Shown here: one piece after another, positions 1 to 7,520 of the stretch
Layout: each line of letters starts with the position of its first letter
Numbering within the stretch: position 1 is the first letter of the stretch
Assembly (NCBI GenBank): GCA_964406795.1
Contig: CAYOTA010000019.1
Span: 1-22,203 of the forward strand
Source of the DNA: JAGORM01 sp964406795
Lineage (GTDB): Bacteria > Patescibacteriota > Microgenomatia > Levybacterales > GWA1-39-11
Reading direction: 5' to 3'
Length of the DNA stretch: 22,203 nucleotides
Program-made: the position numbers and the translations under genes
The notes under the pieces: generated by a model
Seen by the model: only the letters and a program-made list of their open reading frames with translations
Databases searched by the model: none
What the model was told of the DNA's origin: nothing

Positions 1-1
1 G

Positions 2-190
2 AGTATCTTGATTCTTACTACCCCCAAGTGTTACCGAGGTACTCATCCAGTACAATCTCTTTTCTCAATCATGGTGGGGTGGTATAATCCACTAGACACT
101 ATTACCACGTTTATAACTTCATTTTGGGTGCTTGTAAACTCTTATATTCTCTTCATATTTATTAAAAATGGTTTAGTGTCAAATTCATGA
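2..190 (+). CDS. C-terminal fragment of a membrane protein, probably a glycosyltransferase (5' end outside window)
   Basis: An open frame enters from the left edge and ends at TGA 188-190. That stop overlaps the ATG of the next gene (ATGA at 187-190), a typical translational-coupling layout, and this is the main reason to believe it. The visible 62 or so residues end in one or two hydrophobic stretches (around ITTFITSFWVLVNSYILFIF), as at the membrane end of a polysaccharide synthase or similar protein. No catalytic motif lies inside the window, so the glycosyltransferase call rests only on the following HlyD-like and GH81 genes. Frame 1 is also open from the edge to a TAA at 85-87 and gives a hydrophilic tail. 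It could instead be the true end of the upstream gene, in which case this entry is spurious. Confidence 0.45.
   Translation, partial: SILILTTPKCYRGTHPVQSLFSIMVGWYNPLDTITTFITSFWVLVNSYILFIFIKNGLVSNS
80..88 (+). promoter_or_regulatory. possible extended -10 promoter (TGGTATAAT)
   Basis: TATAAT at 83-88 is preceded by TG one base upstream, a perfect extended -10. The -35 region is poor (TTTTCT at 60-65). A transcript would start near 95 and reach the HlyD-like gene at 187. It lies inside the putative upstream coding tail, so it may be fortuitous or an internal promoter. Confidence 0.3.
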
Positions 191-963
191 AAAAATTAAT
201 TGGTTACTTTTTAAATATAATTTTCTTTACAGTTATCATCCTGGTGGTAATTGCAATCTCGACGATTGCCTTAACAAAAAAGGTAAATGAATACAGAGAC
301 CAGTATAAAAACGGTATCAGCGGTACTGTTGAGAAAAATTCAATTCCAGTTATGTCATTTACAAAAGGTGTAATTTCTACTATTAATATAAAAACGGGAG
401 ATGAAATTCTTGAAGGTGATATCTTAATAGAATTAAACAATCCTTCACTTGAGAATGAAATTGAAGCTCTAAAAAAGTTCCCCAAAAATGAATCTGCACA
501 AACACAGCTAGGATTGTATGAGCAAGAACTAGAAAATCTAATAATCAGCGCTCCAATTGATGGTATAGTTGGTGAAGTTTTACTGACTGAAGGAGCACCA
601 GTTGACGAATTTGTGAAGTTACTCACAATTTATTCCAATGATGATATTAAGCTTATCGCAGAGCTAACCATTGAAGAATATCAAGCAGTTAAAAGAGCTA
701 CAAAAATATTTGCATTTAGCAAACGGCTCAATCAAAGCTTTGAGATAATCCCTGACATTTTAAACCCTGATACAAAAACTCCCTTAAAATTCGAGGAGAA
801 AAAAATAGGACAATTTTTTAAGTTTGCAAACGAAGCAGACGCTGTAAGTCTACTAAATAATGAAGATCTAACGATACAGCTTGAAAGTCCAGAGGTCAAA
901 CAAACCAACAAACCTGTTGATTTTATAGTAGATTTCTGGAATAAAATTCTTCCCAGTGATTAA
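187..963 (+). CDS. HlyD/membrane-fusion-protein-like periplasmic adaptor
   Basis: This 258-residue protein has an N-terminal membrane anchor (residues about 5-29). Two half-lipoyl segments follow, one around residue 61 (GVISTINIKTGDEILEGD) and one around 120-136 (SAPIDGIVGEVLLTEGA). A short helical segment of about 35 residues separates them. This split lipoyl/biotinyl hairpin is the signature of HlyD/RND membrane fusion proteins; the Alg44 alginate protein has a comparable domain. It probably sits outside the membrane and assists export or synthase assembly. The start codon overlaps the preceding stop, and GH81 follows after 2 nt, so the three genes look like one operon. It is shorter than classical HlyD, and no PilZ domain is visible. 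I am confident of the fold and less so of the substrate. Confidence 0.75.
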   Translation: MKKLIGYFLNIIFFTVIILVVIAISTIALTKKVNEYRDQYKNGISGTVEKNSIPVMSFTKGVISTINIKTGDEILEGDILIELNNPSLENEIEALKKFPKNESAQTQLGLYEQELENLIISAPIDGIVGEVLLTEGAPVDEFVKLLTIYSNDDIKLIAELTIEEYQAVKRATKIFAFSKRLNQSFEIIPDILNPDTKTPLKFEEKKIGQFFKFANEADAVSLLNNEDLTIQLESPEVKQTNKPVDFIVDFWNKILPSD

Positions 964-965
964 TA

Positions 966-2924
966 ATGAAAAAAAATAAAAGCCTAGTTAAGCTCATAAT
1001 CTCACTACTATTCCTAGTAACATTACTAACTGTTTCTGTTTTACTATTTATAAACCGTAATTCTATTAAAAATTTAAACTTGAAATCTATAACTAATTCT
1101 ACTGGGCCTGAAACCCATTCACTAAAACCTATATCCTCCAACCAATGGTATAGTTCTGTATATAACGACTTTCCCACACAACCATTATTTGCATATCCAT
1201 TAGCATATAAAATATCTGAAAATGGCTTGACTTTCTCATATCCAAGAGTTAATAAAACGCCTAAAACTGTATTTGCTTCATATATTGACGATTTTTCTGT
1301 TGGAACAGAAAACAAAATGCAAAAACCAAAAATTACAGCTATAGGAGATTGGAATATAAATTTGGAAATGACTGACTCTAAAAAAAACTCTTTAGATTTT
1401 GCCTTAACACAAGGTCTTCCCTACACAATCATTGAATCCTCAGCCGAAAAATTCACAGTCAAATTTAATGATATTCCAGAATTAATACAACAAGAAAATG
1501 CGAATTCATTGATTTTCAAGGTTCAAGGAAATATGTATGGCATATCATCTACAACACCGATAACCACACCAATAACAAACAGGCAACTATTTTTAAATAA
1601 CACCAGATATATTTTAATATCCTTACTAAATCAACCAGAGGATATTCTACTCTACCAAGATCTTGTCAAAAATCAAATCATTACAACCACAGCAATCCCA
1701 GAAATTTCTGGGTCTACCCTCAATGTTAAATATACTACCTACACCCAAGGAAATAAGGCAGCTATAGGGCTTTTGCCTCATCAATACAACCAATTAAGTA
1801 AACCCCTAGAACCACTCATAGAATACCCAACATTGAGAGGTATTTTGAAAGTATATAATCAATCTGATTTTGAAACTACGATTGATCTTCTTACTCCAGC
1901 AGATGAATTTACAAAACTTAACACTACCAACTCAGCACTTATCGCTCAACTAAAAAAAGATGTTGATGATTATATTAAAAAAGGACCACCAGATAGCAAA
2001 AATTATTTTCTTGGGACATGGCTTGGCAAAGGAACTACGCTTTATCAACTGGCAGATACACTTGAAGAAGAGGATTTAGAAAATGAATTATTTGGATATA
2101 TCTATCCCATTTTGGAAGAAAGTATGTCAGAGTTTTACTACAATGAGAAAACCACAAGCGTTATTGCAAAACGACCAGAGTTTGGAAACGAAAAAAATAA
2201 TGACCACCTTTTTCATTACGGTTATTACATCCGAGCAGCGGCAATATTGGCTAAAAATAATCCAACTATACTTGCTGAATTAAAAAAACCCATAGACCAG
2301 CTCGTGGATGATATAGCGACTACCACCCGACAGTCTCCCAAATACCCTTACCTAAGAAACTTTAGTATCTATGAATCCCATTCATGGGCCGATGGATTTG
2401 CGAGAGCAGCTGATGGTAATAATCAGGAATCGTCATCGGAGGCCATCAACGGATGGTACTCTATTTATCTTTGGGGTAAAATCACGAACAACACGACGTT
2501 ATCTGACTATGGTTTATATCTTTATAATTCAGAAATTCAAGGAGCTAAGTATTATTGGTTTGGATACAACGATATGTATACACCGCCGTATGAACATGAA
2601 ATTGCATCGATTGTATGGGGAGGAAAAGTAGATTTTGCAACATGGTTTAGTGACGAAGCAAATATGAAATACGGGATCCAACTACTTCCAATTACACCAG
2701 CCTCCGCTTATCTAGGCACCTTTTTGGACTTCCCAAAGTATGAGAAAGACTTTTTAAAATCCGGAGGAAGTATTTCAGAAAGCTGGGGGGATTTATTCCT
2801 TATATGGAAATCATTTTACAACCCTGAAGCAGCTTATAATCAGTTGAACACAGCAACAAAACCTGAAGACAATGTACCAAAATCATTACTCATGTATATG
2901 TTGCTTAAAAACAAAGAACAATAA
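966..2924 (+). CDS. GH81 family endo-beta-1,3-glucanase, membrane-anchored
   Basis: This 652-residue protein has a single N-terminal hydrophobic anchor (about residues 9-28). GH81 hallmarks follow in order: NQWYSSVYNDFPTQPLFAYP near residue 58, NDHLFHYGYYIRAA at about 412-425, ESHSWADGFARAADGNNQ ending near 487, and ESSSEAINGWYSIYLWG from 488. In this family an Asp in the DH-FHYGY block (here D413) acts as acid and a Glu in the ExSSSE block (E488 or E492) as base, and both are present. GH81 enzymes cut beta-1,3-glucans internally. Position directly after a HlyD-like adaptor suggests a trimming or release role in exopolysaccharide synthesis, like BcsZ for cellulose or AlgL for alginate. A nutritional role is the alternative. 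There is no clear SD; the start is 2 nt after the previous stop. Confidence 0.88.
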   Translation: MKKNKSLVKLIISLLFLVTLLTVSVLLFINRNSIKNLNLKSITNSTGPETHSLKPISSNQWYSSVYNDFPTQPLFAYPLAYKISENGLTFSYPRVNKTPKTVFASYIDDFSVGTENKMQKPKITAIGDWNINLEMTDSKKNSLDFALTQGLPYTIIESSAEKFTVKFNDIPELIQQENANSLIFKVQGNMYGISSTTPITTPITNRQLFLNNTRYILISLLNQPEDILLYQDLVKNQIITTTAIPEISGSTLNVKYTTYTQGNKAAIGLLPHQYNQLSKPLEPLIEYPTLRGILKVYNQSDFETTIDLLTPADEFTKLNTTNSALIAQLKKDVDDYIKKGPPDSKNYFLGTWLGKGTTLYQLADTLEEEDLENELFGYIYPILEESMSEFYYNEKTTSVIAKRPEFGNEKNNDHLFHYGYYIRAAAILAKNNPTILAELKKPIDQLVDDIATTTRQSPKYPYLRNFSIYESHSWADGFARAADGNNQESSSEAINGWYSIYLWGKITNNTTLSDYGLYLYNSEIQGAKYYWFGYNDMYTPPYEHEIASIVWGGKVDFATWFSDEANMKYGIQLLPITPASAYLGTFLDFPKYEKDFLKSGGSISESWGDLFLIWKSFYNPEAAYNQLNTATKPEDNVPKSLLMYMLLKNKEQ

Positions 2925-2944
2925 ACCTTTTATCCGATTCCTTA

Positions 2945-2973
2945 TTGAATCCTAGAGTATAATTGGGTACAAT
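2945..2973 (+). promoter_or_regulatory. promoter of the GT2/GT-C pair
   Basis: TTGAAT (2945-2950) and TACAAT (2968-2973) are separated by exactly 17 nt. A second TATAAT lies at 2958-2963 but lacks a matching -35. The predicted start near 2980 falls at the base of the hairpin at 2981-2995, so the transcript would begin with that hairpin. Confidence 0.6.
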
Positions 2974-2980
2974 ACGCCTA

Positions 2981-3000
2981 CTCCACTTTGTGGAGTTTTT
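2981..3000 (+). promoter_or_regulatory. 5'-terminal hairpin that holds the GGAG ribosome site, followed by a T run
   Basis: CTCCAC (2981-2986) and GTGGAG (2990-2995) form a perfect 6-bp stem with a 3-nt loop, followed by TTTTT. The GGAG (2992-2995) lies 7 nt before the ATG at 3003, so the 3' arm is also the likely SD. The element could serve as an intrinsic terminator for read-through from the GH81 operon. It could also be a 5' stabiliser, or a structure that hides the SD. Confidence 0.6.
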
Positions 3001-3002
3001 GT

Positions 3003-4523
3003 ATGTTTTGGACTAACAATAAACCTATAATACCATTCACAAAAATCGCTGAAAAGAAAAAGGGCAAAGGATTTACTCACAAAAACAAAGAATTTATTCA
3101 TCACTCATCCTTGCACCATTCAGAAACTGCATTTTTTAGGCTAAATGCTGAGCAAAAAATTGTAATTCTTTTTGCAATTTTAGTACTAAGTATAGATTTT
3201 ATTATTGACTGGCACACCACAGTGCTCTACCTGGTGGGACTTTTAACATTTTTGTATTTCACAGATCTACTTTTTAACTTCTTTTTGATCTTCAGAAGCT
3301 TTTTAAAAACTCCTGCTATTGAAATTAAAAAATCAGATATATACAGAAACAAAAAATGGCCATCATATACAATTTTTTGTCCGCTTTATAAAGAATGGAA
3401 AGTAATTCCTCAATTCATTGAGGCCATGAGTGATTTAGACTATCCTCAAAAAAAGCTGCAAGTTATGTTACTACTAGAACAAGACGATGTTGAAACAATA
3501 CGGAAGGTAAAGAGTATGTATCTACCGGCTTACTTTGAAGTCGTGATTGTTCCTGACTCGCTTCCCAAAACTAAGCCAAAAGCTCTTAACTATGGACTAA
3601 AAAAAGCTAAGGGAGATTATGTGGTTGTGTATGACGCGGAAGATGTACCTGAAGCGGACCAATTAAAAAAAATTGTGTTAGCATTTAAAAAAGTATCTAA
3701 GCGAGTTGTATGCATACAGGCAAAATTAAATTTCTATAATCCCCGACAAAACGTAATCACAAGAATTTTTACGGCAGAATATGCACTGTGGTTTGACCTA
3801 GTATTAACCGGCCTGCAAAGTATTCATGCACCTATTCCACTTGGAGGCACTTCAAATCATTTTAAAACAAGTGATGTAAAAACACTCAAAGGATGGGATT
3901 CATTTAATGTTACAGAAGATGCAGATTTGGGAATGAGGCTTGTTAAACACGGATACTTAACTGCAATTGTTGATTCAACTACCTATGAAGAAGCAAATAG
4001 TGACGGAGTAAATTGGTTTTGGCAGCGCTCCAGATGGGTCAAGGGCTACATGCAAACATATTTGGTTCACATGAGAAAACCTCAGGACTTTTTTACACAC
4101 TGGAAAGAACCGCATGCAATAACATTTCAGTTAGTAGTTGGAGGAAAAATACTTTCTATGTTTATAAATCCATTTATGTGGATTATAACCATTTCTTATT
4201 TTGTGTTTCGTCCTATTGTAGGACCCAGCATAGAATCTTTTTATCCGGCACCTATTTTATATATGGGACTTTTTTCACTGGTAATAGGGAACTTTTTATA
4301 CATGTATTATTACATGATAGGATGTGCCAAAAGAGATTATCACGATATTATTAAATATGCATTTTTAGTTCCCTTCTATTGGCTTTTTATGAGTATTGCG
4401 GCATGGACTTCCGTATACTTGCTTATTAAAAACCCTCATCACTGGTCTAAAACAAAACATGGACTACATCTAAAAGAAACAAAAAAAATAACAGCGCGTA
4501 TTTCTCCAAGTCCCACTTTCTAA
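3003..4523 (+). CDS. processive family-2 glycosyltransferase (cellulose-synthase/XagB-like)
   Basis: This 506-residue membrane GT2 has two N-terminal membrane segments (around residues 45-95), a cytoplasmic GT-A domain and several C-terminal membrane segments. The processive signature is complete: DAED (DxD) at about 211, TED at 304-306 and QRSRW at 341-345, followed by VKGYMQTYLVHMR. Such enzymes polymerise a sugar from a nucleotide-sugar donor and push the chain through the membrane. Donor and linkage cannot be read from the sequence; the neighbouring GH81 hints at a beta-1,3-glucan. I chose ATG 3003 because GGAG lies 7 nt upstream. A TTG at 2988 is in frame but sits in the hairpin. It is followed after 6 nt by the GT-C gene. 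Confidence 0.85.
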   Translation: MFWTNNKPIIPFTKIAEKKKGKGFTHKNKEFIHHSSLHHSETAFFRLNAEQKIVILFAILVLSIDFIIDWHTTVLYLVGLLTFLYFTDLLFNFFLIFRSFLKTPAIEIKKSDIYRNKKWPSYTIFCPLYKEWKVIPQFIEAMSDLDYPQKKLQVMLLLEQDDVETIRKVKSMYLPAYFEVVIVPDSLPKTKPKALNYGLKKAKGDYVVVYDAEDVPEADQLKKIVLAFKKVSKRVVCIQAKLNFYNPRQNVITRIFTAEYALWFDLVLTGLQSIHAPIPLGGTSNHFKTSDVKTLKGWDSFNVTEDADLGMRLVKHGYLTAIVDSTTYEEANSDGVNWFWQRSRWVKGYMQTYLVHMRKPQDFFTHWKEPHAITFQLVVGGKILSMFINPFMWIITISYFVFRPIVGPSIESFYPAPILYMGLFSLVIGNFLYMYYYMIGCAKRDYHDIIKYAFLVPFYWLFMSIAAWTSVYLLIKNPHHWSKTKHGLHLKETKKITARISPSPTF

Positions 4524-4529
4524 TCTGAT

Positions 4530-6086
4530 ATGAAAAATATACCATTATTTCTCTTTTTAGGGTTTCTTTTACTTTATACAGGTATTGCGTTTTACATTGC
4601 GTACATTTTGCAAATTTATCACAATGACGCAATTTCCAGAACAGCACTGGCATTTTTTACCTACTTTGGTCGTAATCCGCATTTGGCAGCAGTTGGATTT
4701 GTGTGGCAGCCGCTCCCAAGTCTATTACAACTTCCATTTCTTATACTCCTTAAACCGTTAGGATACATGATGATGGCCGGACCTATTGTAACGGCTATAA
4801 GCGGAGCATTATCGGCGGTTGCAGTCTATAAAACGTCCCAGCTACTACTGCCTCATAAGACAGTTATACCGCTATGTATTGCGTTACTTTTTGGACTTAA
4901 CCCGCTCATACTTTTGTACTCCACCATAGGAACCAGTGAAATAATATTTATATCTACTCTCCTCTTAAGTACATACTTTATGGTGAAATGGATCATTACA
5001 AAAAACCATATATTTTTAGTAAGCTGCAGTCTTTTTATCTCTCTTTCCTTCTGGTCCAGATATGAAGCACTCCCTATGTTTGGAGGATATTTTCTTTTAA
5101 TAATTTACATCGCATATATTCAAAAAATGAAATTAAAAACGCTGGAAGGTGCCCTACTTCAATTTACGATTCCATTTATATATTCAGTTCTTATTTGGAT
5201 GGCAGCAAATTTCTTTATCATGAAAGATCCGTTTTATTTTCTTCACAGTGAATATTCTAATTCCGCATTTACTACAGCACTAAAAAATAATCCGGCGTCA
5301 TTGGAATATTCATATAATTCGCCGCTCAACAGTTTTATATATGTGCTAAAACGCTCACTTATTTTGGCCCCTATGTTGGCACTCCTCCCTCTACTGCTTA
5401 TTGAGTCATTTGTGTTTTTAAGAAAAAAAACGCAAGATCATATTCTACTCTTGGCCATAACTTTTCCCTATGCTTGTGTCTTACTATTTCATGCTTTTCA
5501 GCTTTATAAAGGTGATTCGTTTGGATGGCTGAGGTTTTTTATATATGCGATTCCGGCAGGTGTACTTATGTCCGCATATCTTGTAAGAATTTATAACAAA
5601 GCATTTATTGTGTCTTGTGCACTTTTAATACTTTCATGTGTGCTCACTTATTTTGCAATCAGTACTCCCACTCAGGGAAAAGAAGAAGTGTCCTTTATAA
5701 CAAAAGCACAAAATAAAAACGCACAACTAGATTTTTCAAGAACATACAGTGATCAAAAAGCAGTTGCAAGTTTGATGGATAGAAAAAAAGGACGCATATT
5801 ACTTGATACAAATAAAGGATTTGCAATTCCTCTTTTTTCCAAAAATCCAGAACGGTACACCATAACTTCTGACATAGATTTTCTAGATGTAGTTAAGAAT
5901 TATCAAAAGGAAGTAAACTGGATTATTATCAGAAAACCGCAGCCGGAAGATTTAACACTTAATAAGATTTATACATTGTATCCGAGAATTTGGGAAGGAA
6001 ACGCGCCAAGAGTCAAACTATACAAAGAAATAGATGATTGGAGGATATTTTTTGTTGATCGTAATACCAAGATCACATCTAATTAA
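4530..6086 (+). CDS. GT-C fold glycosyltransferase, PMT/ArnT-like (dolichyl-phosphate-mannose mannosyltransferase family)
   Basis: This 518-residue polytopic protein has about ten membrane helices and a soluble C-terminal domain from about residue 385. The first loop carries HNDAISR (about residues 31-37), which matches the position and acidic residue of the GT-C catalytic loop. An FWSRYEA segment lies near residue 170. Family members transfer a sugar from a polyprenyl-phosphate carrier to protein, lipid or glycan outside the membrane. It forms a pair with the GT2 gene (6-nt gap, same promoter), suggesting it decorates or primes the same glycan. The last 20 residues (from KEIDDWRIFF) recur in diverged form downstream at 6305-6358. 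Confidence 0.75.
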   Translation: MKNIPLFLFLGFLLLYTGIAFYIAYILQIYHNDAISRTALAFFTYFGRNPHLAAVGFVWQPLPSLLQLPFLILLKPLGYMMMAGPIVTAISGALSAVAVYKTSQLLLPHKTVIPLCIALLFGLNPLILLYSTIGTSEIIFISTLLLSTYFMVKWIITKNHIFLVSCSLFISLSFWSRYEALPMFGGYFLLIIYIAYIQKMKLKTLEGALLQFTIPFIYSVLIWMAANFFIMKDPFYFLHSEYSNSAFTTALKNNPASLEYSYNSPLNSFIYVLKRSLILAPMLALLPLLLIESFVFLRKKTQDHILLLAITFPYACVLLFHAFQLYKGDSFGWLRFFIYAIPAGVLMSAYLVRIYNKAFIVSCALLILSCVLTYFAISTPTQGKEEVSFITKAQNKNAQLDFSRTYSDQKAVASLMDRKKGRILLDTNKGFAIPLFSKNPERYTITSDIDFLDVVKNYQKEVNWIIIRKPQPEDLTLNKIYTLYPRIWEGNAPRVKLYKEIDDWRIFFVDRNTKITSN

Positions 6087-6119
6087 AATTAACTTCTAAC
6101 TCCTGCCACATGTTGAAAG

Positions 6120-6308
6120 TCATCAATTGGAACACGACTCCTTGGAGAAACGAATAAGCGAGCGCCCGCTTACCTTTGCTATGCGGGGAAAGGGGAAAGG
6201 GGAAAGGCTTGTCCGGCTCTTTCAGCGAGCACATGAGTTTCGTAATGGATGAGGGTTCCACTGATGAGAGGTTCTGCTTCTCTTGGCGGCTCAAGAGAAG
6301 AAATAAGG
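6120..6308 (+). ncRNA. structured repeated intergenic element, copy A (possible ncRNA or non-autonomous mobile element)
   Basis: No convincing gene lies here, yet the stretch closely matches 14085-14249. The first 35 nt differ at 3 positions, and the block 6242-6303 differs from 14182-14243 at 5 of 62 positions. Conserved parts are TCATCAATTGG, CACGACTCC, a GAAAGG/CTTTC pairing, CACTGATGAGAG, and a perfect 9-bp hairpin. That hairpin is CTTCTCTTG 6277-6285, loop GCGG(C/T)T, CAAGAGAAG 6292-6300. Copy A additionally has a 6-bp hairpin TAAGCG/CGCTTA (6155-6172) and three GGGGAAA units (6184-6207). Indels confined to variable middles with conserved stems suggest RNA structure. It begins 33 nt after the GT-C stop. 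I do not recognise the family. Confidence 0.6.
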
Positions 6309-6358
6309 AAATAGATGACTGGAGAATATTTTATGTGGATAGAATCACAAATTCTTAG
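6305..6358 (+). pseudogene. remnant: second copy of the 3' end of the GT-C gene
   Basis: Reading from 6305 gives KEIDDWRIFYVDRITNS and a TAG stop, against KEIDDWRIFFVDRNTKITSN at the real gene end (6024-6086). The first 40 or so nucleotides match with about seven differences. No start codon or upstream coding sequence in this frame resembles the rest of the gene. Two explanations fit: a deleted tandem paralogue whose last codons survive, or an element that brought a replacement gene end with it. Confidence 0.6.
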
Positions 6359-6441
6359 AAAATTAAGTAGTCATTAATCGTTTTGTATTTTATTTCTGGT
6401 GATGAGACAGGAATGCGCGCACTGCATGCATCAACCTACGC
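6359..6441. other. short intergenic gap
   Basis: AT-rich spacer between the gene-end remnant and the convergent minus-strand gene ending at 6442. It contains a GC-rich TGCGCGCA (6414-6421), but no clear terminator hairpin with a T run was seen on either strand. Confidence 0.4.
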
Positions 6442-6906
6442 TCACTTCTTTTCAGCAGTTCCGGCACATCGCGGGTCCCATTCATACCTTCCACTTGTGA
6501 TATGGGGTAAAAAACTGCGGACTATCCCATCCAAATTATTATTATAAACAATACCACGCACAAATTTTGCCTCCATTTTTTGCCAGCTATGAGGACTAGG
6601 CATATCCTTTTTACTTTTTGCTTCTAGTACTTTCCCTTCATGTTTTAAGTTTTCTTTTAAAACTGTAAGCACTACTTCACGGCCATGCTCGCCTGTAAGC
6701 ACTGCATCACTGTCGGGTAAAGATTCGGATAGTCTTAGCAATAACCCATCCATCCCGCGGTTTGCAATAGGATCTCCGGACTTAACCTGTGTGCGTGCAA
6801 GAAGTACCATTTGCAAGGTTCTATCGTACTGCTCCTTTGGACCTACATCTCTTTTTCCCTCGGGTGTATGCTTTGATCCTTTTTTTCTATCCCCTTCTTT
6901 GTTCAT
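6442..6906 (-). CDS. unrecognised 154-residue soluble protein
   Basis: I do not recognise a family. The protein is charged and soluble, with a basic N-terminus (MNKEGDRKKGSKHTPEGK) and a predicted mostly helical middle. It has no signal peptide or membrane segment. The only cysteine is near the C-terminus (DPRCAGTAEKK). The start is supported by AAAGGA five bases before the ATG. It follows the next minus gene (6935-7459) after a 28-nt gap and is probably co-transcribed with it. Confidence in a real gene comes from the SD, the gene pair and the uninterrupted frame. Confidence 0.6.
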   Translation of the reverse strand: MNKEGDRKKGSKHTPEGKRDVGPKEQYDRTLQMVLLARTQVKSGDPIANRGMDGLLLRLSESLPDSDAVLTGEHGREVVLTVLKENLKHEGKVLEAKSKKDMPSPHSWQKMEAKFVRGIVYNNNLDGIVRSFLPHITSGRYEWDPRCAGTAEKK

Positions 6907-6934
6907 AATTTCCTTTCATAACCATCCCCATCAT

Positions 6935-7459
6935 TTATGCTTCAGTTCTATCTGGATTTTTCCACGTATCCACCGGTTCTAACTCACGAATAATCTCTCG
7001 CTGAGCTGATACTAATTTTCGATCCATAATTGCCCTTGTGGAATATCCTTCACGCTGCATAACCTCATCCGGAGTGAATACTATTCCTGAAAGCCCTGTC
7101 CGCATAACCAGCGTACGCGCTTCATCTAAAGTCATACCTGGACTTTCAAGCCTCTTATAAGTTGTATTTTTACCATGAACTAAAGGCCTGTCTTTTTCTT
7201 TAGCATATCTCACAAAGGTATTTCCTACTATTATAAGTACTTTATCTGGGTTTTCTTGAAGCGTTGTGTATGTACTTGACCTTACGAGACGCATCCAACC
7301 TTTAATGAGAGCCTCTAGTCCATCCTTTTGCACCTGACTCTTTCCCTTGTGAGCTTTTAACAGTTGCCTATATAGTAGGTTTGATTCTGCTAGCTCATGC
7401 TCCCAAGGGCCTTCACGCAGCGCAACTCCTGATAACGGTACTAAATGTCTTTCTGCCAT
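6935..7459 (-). CDS. unrecognised 174-residue soluble protein
   Basis: No family is recognised. It is a soluble, mostly helical, charged protein without signal peptide or cysteines. The middle (DKVLIIVGNTFVRYAKEKDR) looks like a short beta-strand/helix unit. The segment from about residue 110 (LDEARTLVMRTGLSGIVF) could be part of a larger alpha/beta fold. It has a near-consensus promoter directly upstream and no SD (CCCCTT before the ATG), so the mRNA would carry only about three leader bases. It is the first gene of a probable two-gene operon with 6442-6906. Confidence 0.6.
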   Translation of the reverse strand: MAERHLVPLSGVALREGPWEHELAESNLLYRQLLKAHKGKSQVQKDGLEALIKGWMRLVRSSTYTTLQENPDKVLIIVGNTFVRYAKEKDRPLVHGKNTTYKRLESPGMTLDEARTLVMRTGLSGIVFTPDEVMQREGYSTRAIMDRKLVSAQREIIRELEPVDTWKNPDRTEA

Positions 7460-7468
7460 AAGGGGAAT

Positions 7469-7497
7469 ATTATAAGACTAATTGAAGCTAATGACAA
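7469..7497 (-). promoter_or_regulatory. strong promoter for the 7459 gene pair
   Basis: On the minus strand, TTGTCA (7497-7492) and TATAAT (7474-7469) are separated by 17 nt. Transcription would start near 7462, three bases from the ATG at 7459, giving an almost leaderless mRNA. Confidence 0.75.
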
Positions 7498-7520
7498 TAG
7501 CGACCAAAAGAACAGATAAA

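Noticed and set aside
204..626. Minus-strand 140-residue open frame
   Set aside because: It lies wholly inside the HlyD-like gene; the composition is antisense-like and there is no promoter or SD.
2988..3002. TTG start codon for the GT2 gene
   Set aside because: It lies in the hairpin loop and has no SD upstream; ATG 3003 has GGAG at 7 nt.
6079..6294. Minus-strand 71-residue open frame across element copy A
   Set aside because: The composition follows the structured element, the frame is not kept in copy B, and there is no SD or promoter.
6242..6303. Hammerhead ribozyme suggested by CTGATGAG ... GAAA in the repeated element
   Set aside because: In a hammerhead, stem II must begin directly after CUGAUGA and end directly before GAAA. 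Here about nine unpaired bases separate them and the closing pair does not fit. No cleavage-site stems were found.
6176..6358. Plus-strand 60-residue open frame across element copy A
   Set aside because: It begins in the variable GGGGAAA region, is not conserved in copy B, and only picks up the gene-end remnant by frame coincidence.
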